Origin: Thermoflexus hugenholtzii JAD2
GTDB taxonomy: Bacteria > Chloroflexota > Anaerolineae > J036 > Brachytrichaceae
Assembly: GCA_945877855.1 (NCBI GenBank)
Contig: CAMDWA010000001.1
Coordinates: 1-64,000, forward strand
DNA length: 64,000 nucleotides
Direction of reading: 5' to 3'
The notes beneath the pieces are model-generated. The model made no database searches and was not told the DNA's origin. It saw only the letters and a program-made list of their open reading frames with translations. Position 1 is the stretch's first letter. Every line of letters begins with the position of its first letter. Below, in pieces: positions 26,197 to 33,105 of the stretch. The position numbers were made by a program, and so were the translations under genes.

Positions 26197-27092
26197 GTTG
26201 CGCCGTCGTTGTCACAGATCACGCCCATGACTTCAGGGCCAAAGTAACCGAGGGCTTTGACTAAGGCTTGGCGAATGGCGCGGCTGTCATCGCCACCGTG
26301 AATGATGCTGTAGTAGCCGAGGCCACTTAGGGCACGGGCTTGCATGGCTGCGCCATTTGCTTGTAGCAAAGGCAAAATGGGGTCATCGTCGGCATCGGCT
26401 TGGCTTTGGGCGGGGGCCGATTCGGCCCGCAGTTTGGCTAAGGCTTGGGCAAAGGCATCGAATTCACGGCGTTCAGCAGCGTTAAATAATTGATTGGCGG
26501 CGGCAAAGGCGGCTTCGCGGTTGATGTTGGCCTTGGCTTGCCACAGGGTGCGGCGTTGCTGCAATTCATAGTCTTCGGGCAAGCCATCGGGTGGCATCGG
26601 CATGACCAAAATCCACACCCACGCATTGTCATCATCGATAAAGTCGATGAGCACATGTCGTCGTAAACGGCCTGTGCCGTCTACCGCCACCAAACCGCCA
26701 TTCTGATATGCCTGAACTTCGCAAGCGTGGGTTGGTAAATTGAGCGCGTCGGGGATGGTGTCGGGATCGATGGTGACTGAGCCGTAAAATGGCGATAACA
26801 CTTGCGCAACGGCAAGGCTGTGCATGGCATCTGAGCCATAGCCCATTGCGGCTGGCAAGCCCGATTCAATTTCAAGCTCGCCCGAAGGTTGTAGGTTGTA
26901 ATGAGCAAAAAAGCGTTGTGCTTGTTCATTTGTCCAGTCGGCTCGCCCTCCCGAAGCGATGAATTCATAGGCCGGGTGTGCCGTCAAGTCGATTCGTGGG
27001 CCTTGCAAGGCCACACCAATTTCGCACCACTCGCCATCGATAGGCGCAAGGCCGAGGAACAAACAAGCAGGAACTTGGAGATGAATTTTCAT
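26178..27092 (-). CDS. GHMP kinase superfamily protein, beta-RFAP synthase-like
   Basis: 304 residues from the ATG at 27092; an upstream in-frame ATG at 27119 would add 9 residues. The pattern VPACLFLGLAPIDGEWCEIG then VALQGPRIDL at the N-terminus and the Ser/Gly-rich loop ESGLPAAMGYGSDAMHSLA (about residues 85-103) match the beta-ribofuranosylaminobenzene 5'-phosphate synthase branch of the GHMP fold, known from methanopterin synthesis. Many bacterial homologues have no known role. The GHMP phosphate loop is imperfect, so kinase activity is doubtful. This assignment rests on motif recall. Confidence 0.6.
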   Translation of the reverse strand: MKIHLQVPACLFLGLAPIDGEWCEIGVALQGPRIDLTAHPAYEFIASGGRADWTNEQAQRFFAHYNLQPSGELEIESGLPAAMGYGSDAMHSLAVAQVLSPFYGSVTIDPDTIPDALNLPTHACEVQAYQNGGLVAVDGTGRLRRHVLIDFIDDDNAWVWILVMPMPPDGLPEDYELQQRRTLWQAKANINREAAFAAANQLFNAAERREFDAFAQALAKLRAESAPAQSQADADDDPILPLLQANGAAMQARALSGLGYYSIIHGGDDSRAIRQALVKALGYFGPEVMGVICDNDGATMKVQN

Positions 27093-27119
27093 AGGAGGAG
27101 ACTGCACTTGGGGCGGCAA

Positions 27120-27460
27120 TTAAAGTTTGGCCGAGCGGGGGTATTATATTCGTGGTTCTGTCGGATTATGTGGCGGGCATATTAAATCTAAAAAAGCATC
27201 CTGAGCCGAACTTGACTTGACGCAGTGGTTATAAACCACGCGCGCGCTAGGCGCACAAAGCCCGCCTTCGCGGGCTGGATCGGCTTTGTTCGTCTAGCAC
27301 GCGAATTCTATTCGCCGCGTGATCATTCACAAATTTAATTAGATGGCAGGTCGCGTTTTTATATAACTGCTAAAAACTATGGACTTCTCCATGGATGGGG
27401 TTTATACAATTTTGAAATTTATTCTTGCCCTTATAGATTTTCGCCAAGCCTAAACAAAAG
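27120..27460. other. Long intergenic region with compound hairpin
   Basis: No gene seen. It contains a compound inverted repeat at 27232-27322: outer CGCGTGCTAG-type arms, ACAAAGCC / GGCTTTGT, and an inner CCCGCcttcGCGGG hairpin. The rest is AT-rich leader towards the pst promoter. Confidence 0.7.
27236..27322. repeat. Compound palindrome with CCCGC-CTTC-GCGGG core
   Basis: Nested stems: CACGCGCGCGCTAGGCG pairs with CGTCTAGCACGCG, then ACAAAG with CTTTGT, then a 5-bp GC hairpin with tetraloop CTTC. The flanks ATTCGCCGCGTG and CCACGCG extend the pairing. Confidence 0.65.
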
Positions 27461-27469
27461 CATTAATTC

Positions 27470-27501
27470 TTAACACAAATTTAACTCAATGCGGGTATAA
27501 C
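27470..27501 (+). promoter_or_regulatory. Pho box and -10 of the pst operon
   Basis: TTAACA (27470-27475) and TTAACT (27481-27486) form a direct repeat with 11-bp period, matching the known PhoP-box half-site TTAACA spaced by 4-6 bp. TATAAC at 27496-27501 is a good -10 box, so the PhoP site replaces the -35 as in activated promoters. The ATG at 27514 is only 12 nt after the -10. Phosphate-starvation induction is inferred. Confidence 0.7.
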
Positions 27502-27513
27502 TGGCGTAACGAT

Positions 27514-28434
27514 ATGACCGCAACGAAACACCCCAACAGCCTAAAACGCAAAACCCGTTTGGGCGAAAAACTAATTCAAGCCTTTTTCTTTTTTTGTGGT
27601 TTTGTTTCTATCTTTACGACGCTTGGCATTGTGGTGGCGCTTGGTTCACAGGCGTTGCGCTTTTTTGGCGAGCCGAGCATCAACCCGATTGAGTTGATCA
27701 CCACTACCAATTGGTCGCCCAACATTGGCGAGATTGGGATTTGGTCGTTGGTGACATCGACGCTGATCACGACTTTTTTGGCGCTTTTGGTGGCGATTCC
27801 ATTAGGGTTGGCGGCTGCCATTTATCTAAGCGAATATGCTACGCCCAAGGTGCGTAATACGCTTAAACCCATTCTCGAAATTTTGGCGGGTGTGCCAACC
27901 GTGGTGTATGGCTATTTTGCCTTAACCTTTATGACCCCATTATTGCGCCTCATTTTTGGTAGCGATGTGGTCAAAATTTACAACATGGCTTCGGCAGGGT
28001 TGGTGTGTGGGGTGATGATTATCCCGCTGATCTGCTCGATGAGCGAAGATGCCTTACGCGCTGTGCCTCGTAGCCTGCGCGAAGGCTCTTTTGGCTTGGG
28101 CGCAACCAAGCTAGAGACCAGCCTCAGGGTTGTGTTGCCCGCGGCGTTGTCGGGTGTTATCGCTGCCATTGTGGTGGGCACATCCCGCGCCATCGGTGAA
28201 ACGATGATTATGGCGACGGCGGCAGGGGCTGGCCCCAATTTCACCTTTAATCCATTCGAGAGCGCCGAAACGATGGCTGGGCACATTGTGCGTATCAGCG
28301 GCGGTGATGTTGATTACAACAGTATCGATTACACCAGCATTTTTATCGTCGGCCTTACCTTGTTTTTAATGACTTTAGCGCTCAATTTTCTCAGCCGTTA
28401 TTTTGTAAATAAGTATCGTGAAGTTTATGAATAA
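27514..28434 (+). CDS. pstC: Phosphate ABC transporter permease PstC
   Basis: 306 residues, six transmembrane helices. Conserved PstC features are LAAAIYLSEYATPKVRNTLK then PILEILAGVPTVVYG, and the later RAVPRSLREGSFGLGATKLE coupling loop. It forms the channel with PstA for high-affinity phosphate import. It is the first gene of a pstC-pstA-pstB-phoU operon behind a Pho box. No pstS (periplasmic phosphate-binding protein) precedes it, so PstS must be encoded elsewhere. Confidence 0.92.
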   Translation: MTATKHPNSLKRKTRLGEKLIQAFFFFCGFVSIFTTLGIVVALGSQALRFFGEPSINPIELITTTNWSPNIGEIGIWSLVTSTLITTFLALLVAIPLGLAAAIYLSEYATPKVRNTLKPILEILAGVPTVVYGYFALTFMTPLLRLIFGSDVVKIYNMASAGLVCGVMIIPLICSMSEDALRAVPRSLREGSFGLGATKLETSLRVVLPAALSGVIAAIVVGTSRAIGETMIMATAAGAGPNFTFNPFESAETMAGHIVRISGGDVDYNSIDYTSIFIVGLTLFLMTLALNFLSRYFVNKYREVYE

Positions 28435-28485
28435 GAATGAAGGTTGATGACTTCTTCAACCTTTATCCTTCAACCTTTAACCTTT
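28435..28485. repeat. Short inverted repeat between pstC and pstA
   Basis: GAATGAAGGTTGATGA-type left arm and CTTCAACCTTTATCCTTCAACC right arm, of the same heptamer-repeat design as other gaps. Confidence 0.6.
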
Positions 28486-28502
28486 ACTTCTAATCCCTAA
28501 AA

Positions 28503-29747
28503 ATGCAAAGCAACATTATTTCCCGCAAACGCAATGCCAAAATTGGGCAAGCGATCATGTTTGCCTCCACTGCCTTTGCCTTGATTGCGCTGGTGGCCTT
28601 GCTGTTGAATGTGCTCAATCGCAGTTTTGGCAATGTGATTGTGCGACGCGAGATCGAGCCGTCAGTATTATCGCCAACGCCGTTAGAGCAACTCAGCCGC
28701 GACGAATTAAACGCGCTCGTAAAGCGCATTGCTGATAGCGATGATTACGACGGGTTAACTCGTGGGGCGTATCGTCGTTTGGACTCTGAAAAACCTTTTG
28801 CCGAGCGCAGTCAGGCCGAGATTTTGACTGTGATTAACGAACGTTTGATCAAGGAAGAGGTTGTGGCTAGCTTTACATTGTGGCAAACATTATTTGAGCC
28901 TGCCAGTGTTAATGCTGAATTGGCTAAACTAAATAATGCTCGTAAAGCAGGCATGCCTGAAGCTCGTGTCGAGTTTCGCTCATGGGTCAATGCACGTTTC
29001 TTTACTCAAACGATGGGGTCAGTGGCTGAGCTTTCGGGTATTCGCACCGCTATTCTTGGCTCATTGGCGGTGATTGCAATGACGATGGCCATCGCCTTGC
29101 CAATTGGGGTTGGGGCGGCTATCTACTTAGAAGAATATGCCAAGAAAAACCGCCTAAATGATTTGATACAAACCAATATCACCAATTTAGCGGGTGTGCC
29201 GTCGATTATTTATGGTATGTTGGGCTTGTTTGTGTTTGTGCGGGCGCTTGAGTCATTCACCAGTGGCGCGGTTTTTGGCATTGCCGGTAACAATGGCCGC
29301 ACCATTTTATCGGCGGGGCTAACGATGGCCTTGTTGGTGTTGCCCATCATTATTATTAATGCCCAAGAAGCCATCCGCGCCGTGCCAAATTCGCTGCGTC
29401 AGGCCAGCTATGGGCTTGGCGCAACCCAATGGGAGACGATCCGCGATCATGTAATGCCAGCTGCTTTGCCGGGTATTTTGACGGGAACCATTTTGGCGAT
29501 GAGCCGCGCCATGGGCGAAACCGCCCCGATGGTGGTAGTGGGTGCGTCTACTTTTATTGTTAGCGACCCGACCGGCCCATTCTCAAAATTTACCACGTTG
29601 CCGATTCAAATTTATAACTGGACAGCGCAGCCCGATGAACAATTTCGTAATATTGCCGCTGCCGCCATTTTGGTGCTGCTCATCATTTTGCTCTCACTCA
29701 ACATGATCGCCATTTTGCTGCGCAATAAAATGAGAAACACAAACTAG
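28503..29747 (+). CDS. pstA: Phosphate ABC transporter permease PstA with large periplasmic insertion
   Basis: 414 residues, against about 280-300 in ordinary PstA. TM1 lies at about residues 18-40. A hydrophilic segment of about 130 residues (45-175, rich in Glu/Arg, with SRDELNALVKRIADSDDYDG) separates it from TM2. The rest is standard: ILGSLAVIAMTMAIALPIGV, then LEEYAKKN, LAGVPSIIYG and the RAVPNSLRQASYGLGATQWE coupling loop. The insertion faces outside the cell by topology, so it may contact the binding protein; that is inference. Confidence 0.9.
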   Translation: MQSNIISRKRNAKIGQAIMFASTAFALIALVALLLNVLNRSFGNVIVRREIEPSVLSPTPLEQLSRDELNALVKRIADSDDYDGLTRGAYRRLDSEKPFAERSQAEILTVINERLIKEEVVASFTLWQTLFEPASVNAELAKLNNARKAGMPEARVEFRSWVNARFFTQTMGSVAELSGIRTAILGSLAVIAMTMAIALPIGVGAAIYLEEYAKKNRLNDLIQTNITNLAGVPSIIYGMLGLFVFVRALESFTSGAVFGIAGNNGRTILSAGLTMALLVLPIIIINAQEAIRAVPNSLRQASYGLGATQWETIRDHVMPAALPGILTGTILAMSRAMGETAPMVVVGASTFIVSDPTGPFSKFTTLPIQIYNWTAQPDEQFRNIAAAAILVLLIILLSLNMIAILLRNKMRNTN

Positions 29748-29752
29748 GAGAT

Positions 29753-29880
29753 GTGAGCCATGAGCTTTGAGCTTTGAGCCGTGAGCCATGACTCACGAAC
29801 AGTTTTAGCTCAAGGCTCAAGGTCACGGCTCACGGCTCATGGCTCATGGCTCATGGCTCATGGCTCACAGCCCAAAGCCC
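29753..29880. repeat. Inverted heptamer-repeat hairpin (GGCTCAT)
   Basis: Five GGCTCAT-type heptamers in tandem (29834-29868) answer GAGCCATGAGCTTTGAGC on the left around a centre near 29795. The repeat runs into the leader of pstB and is so clean that it looks recently expanded. Confidence 0.9.
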
Positions 29881-29892
29881 ATCATAAAAAAC

Positions 29893-30711
29893 ATGCTATC
29901 AATCAACTCTCAATCAAAAACCGTAAATGCTGACCCCAAGGTTCAGAAAATGTTGGCAGAGAATGCCAGTATTTTTTATGGCGCATTTCGTGCTGTAGCC
30001 GATGTAACCTTGCCGGTGCATGAACGCCAAATTACTGCCATCATTGGCCCCAGTGGCTGCGGCAAAAGCACATTGTTGCGGGCATTTAACCGTATGAATG
30101 ACTTGGTGCAATCAGCGCGGGTCGAAGGCAAAATTTTATTGGATGGCGACAATATTTATGCGCCGGATGTCGATGCTGTTGCTGTTCGGCGGCGGGTGGG
30201 TATGGTTTTTCAACGCCCTAATCCCTTCCCAAAACCCATTTACGACAATGTGGCTTATGGTGTGCGGCTGGGCAACCCGCGCATCCCCAAACCCGAACTC
30301 GATGCGATCGTAGAACAGAGTTTGCGTGGGGCGGCGTTATGGGATGAGGTGAAGGACAAGCTAAAGGAATCAGGCACGGCTTTGTCGGGCGGGCAGCAAC
30401 AACGATTGTGTATTGCCCGCGCTATTGCGGTGCAGCCTGATGTGTTATTAATGGATGAGCCATGCAGCGCTCTCGACCCCATTGCGACGATTAAAATTGA
30501 AGAATTAATGCAAACACTCAAAGAGCGTTACACCATCATGATTGTGACGCATAATATGCAACAGGCGGCCCGCGCCAGCGATTACACCGTGATGATGATG
30601 ATGCGCCCTGATCGCGCTGGTGAGATGATCGAATTTGATCAAACTGAGCAGATTTTTACCAACCCGCGTGACAAACGCACCGAAGATTATGTTTCGGGCC
30701 GATTCGGCTAA
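29893..30711 (+). CDS. pstB: Phosphate import ATP-binding protein PstB
   Basis: 272 residues from the ATG at 29893. The frame is open to an upstream ATG at 29839, but that part translates the heptamer repeat and is rejected. Walker A is GPSGCGKST, the signature is LSGGQQQRL, Walker B is [13 protein letters not shown] and the H-loop is IVTHNM. The DEPCSALDP variant is typical of PstB. It powers phosphate uptake by PstCA. Confidence 0.95.
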   Translation: MLSINSQSKTVNADPKVQKMLAENASIFYGAFRAVADVTLPVHERQITAIIGPSGCGKSTLLRAFNRMNDLVQSARVEGKILLDGDNIYAPDVDAVAVRRRVGMVFQRPNPFPKPIYDNVAYGVRLGNPRIPKPELDAIVEQSLRGAALWDEVKDKLKESGTALSGGQQQRLCIARAIAVQPDVLLMDEPCSALDPIATIKIEELMQTLKERYTIMIVTHNMQQAARASDYTVMMMMRPDRAGEMIEFDQTEQIFTNPRDKRTEDYVSGRFG

Positions 30712-30717
30712 ATAAAA

Positions 30718-30783
30718 TTTAAATTTTAGAGTTTGATTGCGTGTTAAGACGGCTAATCTAAAATCTAAAATCTAAAATCACAA
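30718..30783. repeat. Tandem AATCTAA heptamers before phoU
   Basis: At least three AATCTAA units (30753-30779) with a weak complement AAATTTTAGAGTTT on the left, in the pstB-phoU gap. Confidence 0.65.
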
Positions 30784-30784
30784 A

Positions 30785-31477
30785 ATGATTCCAGCAAAAC
30801 GACCAATCCTAGATCAAGATTTAGCATTGTTGCAAGACAATATTTTACGCATGGGCAGCATGGTTGAATCGATGACCGAAAAAGCCGTGCGAGCGCTCAA
30901 AGAGCGTAAGGTTGAGCTTGCCCGCGAGGTGCGCGCCGAAGAAAAAGTAGTCGATCAGTTGCGTTTAGATGTCGAAGAGGCTGGCATCCGCACTATTGCC
31001 ACCCAGCAACCCTTAGCGAGTGACTTGCGCAAAATTATCGCCGCCACCCACATGGCGGTTGAGCTTGAGCGTATGGCTGATTATGCCAATGGCATCGCCA
31101 AAATCGTCATTCGTAGCATCGATGAACCACTGCTAAAGCCCTTGATCGATATTCCACGTATGCAGTTTATTGTATGTGGTATGACGCATCGTGCCCTCGA
31201 TGCTTATGTTAAAGAAGATGCCAACTTGGCGCGGGCGGTGCAGGCCGAAGATGATGAGGTAGATGAGCTATATAAGCAGATTCTGCGCGAACTGGTCAGC
31301 TATATGAGCGAAGATGCGCGCACCATTTCACGTGCTATGAATTTATTGTTTGTGGCCCATAATCTTGAGCGTCTCGGCGACCGTGCTACCAATTTATGCG
31401 AGCGTGTTGTTTATGCCGTCACCGGCCAATTGCACGAGCCAAAGCCCAAGAAGTCGAGTATTGCGACGTTGGGGTAG
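30785..31477 (+). CDS. phoU: Phosphate signalling protein PhoU
   Basis: 230 residues of two PhoU three-helix bundles. Each bundle carries the metal-binding pattern E/DxxxD, seen in VELERMADYANGIAKI (first) and NLERLGDRATNLCERV (second). It links Pst transport to the phosphate-sensing histidine kinase and represses the Pho response when phosphate is plentiful. It is the last gene of the operon and is followed by an imperfect GCCGAAAT-type hairpin. Confidence 0.95.
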   Translation: MIPAKRPILDQDLALLQDNILRMGSMVESMTEKAVRALKERKVELAREVRAEEKVVDQLRLDVEEAGIRTIATQQPLASDLRKIIAATHMAVELERMADYANGIAKIVIRSIDEPLLKPLIDIPRMQFIVCGMTHRALDAYVKEDANLARAVQAEDDEVDELYKQILRELVSYMSEDARTISRAMNLLFVAHNLERLGDRATNLCERVVYAVTGQLHEPKPKKSSIATLG

Positions 31478-31492
31478 CTTTTAGGGTGATAA

Positions 31493-31551
31493 TGCCGATT
31501 TCACTATCTATCTTCCATAGCGTAGATGTGGGGGGAGATAGTGAATCGGCC
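31493..31551. repeat. Decayed palindrome of the GCCGAAAT family
   Basis: Outer arm TGCCGATTTCACTATCTAT pairs with AGATAGTGAATCGGC, but the centre no longer pairs well. It sits 3' of phoU. Confidence 0.75.
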
Positions 31552-31656
31552 TTGTATTTTTTTTCGGAATTTGCTCTAAGCCGACTATAAAGAAACCCGC
31601 CAATGGATCGAGCGTTTGATCGCGGAAGGATAGCGATTACAATAGGCTCGATTCAC

Positions 31657-32211
31657 ATGCAAGTAACTACCGGCAAGGCCAAGGGCCGCACCCTCTATTC
31701 TGTTCCCAGCGAAAATACCCGACCGATTACGGATCGGGTGAAACAAGCGTTATTTAACATCATCGGCGATGACGTGCGTAATAGCACATGGCTCGATTTA
31801 TTCGCCGGAACGGGCGCGGTGGGGATTGAAGCCCTGAGCCGAGGGGCCAAAAGTGTGATTTTTAACGACAAAGAATCGATTGCCGTTAAAACCATTCAAG
31901 CCAATTTGAGTATGTTGCAGCTTGAGGCCAACGCCCGTGTATTGCGGCTCGATGCGTTTGCACTCTTGGCAGGTCGCCCCTCAACCCGCTACGATTTTAT
32001 TTATATTGCGCCGCCGCAAAATAAGGGGTTATGGTCGCGGGCGCTGATGACACTCGACCAAAATATTGGTTGGCTAAGCGATATTGGCTGTGCCGTTGTG
32101 CAAATTGACCCGCGTGAATCGACCACGCTCGCCCTCACCAACCTCGAACTCAGCGACGAACGCCGCTATGGCAAAACGTTGCTGTGTTTTTATGATCAAA
32201 TTAAGAAGTAG
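31657..32211 (+). CDS. rsmD: 16S rRNA (guanine(966)-N(2))-methyltransferase RsmD
   Basis: 184 residues from the ATG at 31657 (MQVTTGKAKGRTL). An upstream ATG at 31603 would add 18 non-conserved residues. It shows the RsmD block TRPITDRVKQALFNI, the SAM site LDLFAGTGAVGIEALSRGA and the catalytic motif IAPPQ, a variant of the usual DPPY-type motif also seen in this family. It methylates G966 of 16S rRNA. Its stop codon lies inside the left arm of the hairpin split by the downstream island. Confidence 0.88.
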   Translation: MQVTTGKAKGRTLYSVPSENTRPITDRVKQALFNIIGDDVRNSTWLDLFAGTGAVGIEALSRGAKSVIFNDKESIAVKTIQANLSMLQLEANARVLRLDAFALLAGRPSTRYDFIYIAPPQNKGLWSRALMTLDQNIGWLSDIGCAVVQIDPRESTTLALTNLELSDERRYGKTLLCFYDQIKK

Positions 32212-32243
32212 CAAGTGGCAGGTGGCAGGTGGCAGGTGCTAAG
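32205..32243 (+). repeat. Left arm of a split heptamer hairpin (GGCAGGT)
   Basis: GAAGTAGCAAGTGGCAGGTG continues with tandem GGCAGGT units and ends GCTAAG. Its reverse complement is not nearby but 5.3 kb away at 37540-37578, with the same order of elements. Confidence 0.85.
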
Positions 32244-32390
32244 TATGCACTATTTGATGTGGCTCCCTAAAAGTGGAGTCACATCAGTGAACTTTATATC
32301 TAAATAACAGAAGTCCACTGATGTAAAAATATCGTCATTGTTGAACCGTGGTATTTGGGTGTCACATCACAATCCATCTGACATTCGACC

Positions 32391-32978
32391 CTAGTCGGCA
32401 TCTGCCTCGTCGCCATAGTCATCATACAGGGGCAGGGAACCGAACTTGCCATCCCATTCCCGCTGCATGTGGCCAAGATATTTATCGCCATAAGAGGACT
32501 CATCCGAGGATTGCCAGAGGGATTCCTTTCCAATTCTTATTTCTTCCGCCGTTTGGTTTACATGTGAAATGCCATTTTTATGTTTAGCAGTTTTCACCCG
32601 AGACGATTCGAACTGGTCAGATTGGGGCGTTGGATTAGTCCGCTGCGGACATTTTGTCTGAATATGCTTTTCCAGACGATCAGGACGAACTGAAGCCATA
32701 CAGTTAGGACATTTGACTAGGTCAATGCGATTGTGCCTGACTGGGCGGGACAATTCAGGTGATGGTTTGGATCGATTGGGCATATGCCGGGTCACAGCTG
32801 GCTGTTTGGGGACCATTCGATCGGAGTCTGGCTTATCAAGCTTCGCCTTGATTGGATTCATACTGCGAGTGTGGACTCCTGGGGGAATTTGATTCGATCT
32901 AGGTGCAGCAAACGTATTTCGTTTCTCCCCGGTGACGAATCCATATTCATCTAGTACGTATACGTGTGTTTTCTTCAT
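32391..32978 (-). CDS. Uncharacterised zinc-finger protein in helicase island
   Basis: 195 residues, very basic and Pro-rich, with no transmembrane segment. One clear zinc motif lies at about residues 90-110: CPNCMASVRPDRLEKH followed by IQTKCP, a CxxC...H...C (C2HC) finger. The N-terminus starts KKTHVYVLDEYGFVTGEK. The C-terminus is acidic (DDYGDEADAD). No family is recognised. It lies downstream of, and on the same strand as, the SF1 helicase with about 125 bp between them, so co-expression is plausible. Confidence 0.6.
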   Translation of the reverse strand: MKKTHVYVLDEYGFVTGEKRNTFAAPRSNQIPPGVHTRSMNPIKAKLDKPDSDRMVPKQPAVTRHMPNRSKPSPELSRPVRHNRIDLVKCPNCMASVRPDRLEKHIQTKCPQRTNPTPQSDQFESSRVKTAKHKNGISHVNQTAEEIRIGKESLWQSSDESSYGDKYLGHMQREWDGKFGSLPLYDDYGDEADAD

Positions 32979-33105
32979 TTCTGTAACCCTCTTCTACTAA
33001 TATCGAGCAGCCAATAAGAACATTTTACATGAAATATAGTTTTGCCAGCTACTGGTGCTGTTAGCAGGTATTGTTTGCTCGGTGTCCACCTGCCCAGCGA
33101 ACAAG

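Noticed and set aside
27232-27322. Riboswitch upstream of pstC
   Set aside because: It lies upstream of the assigned promoter (-10 at 27496), so it would not be in the pst mRNA.
29839-29892. N-terminal extension of pstB from ATG 29839
   Set aside because: It only translates the GGCTCAT heptamer repeat ([11 protein letters not shown]); the family start fits 29893.
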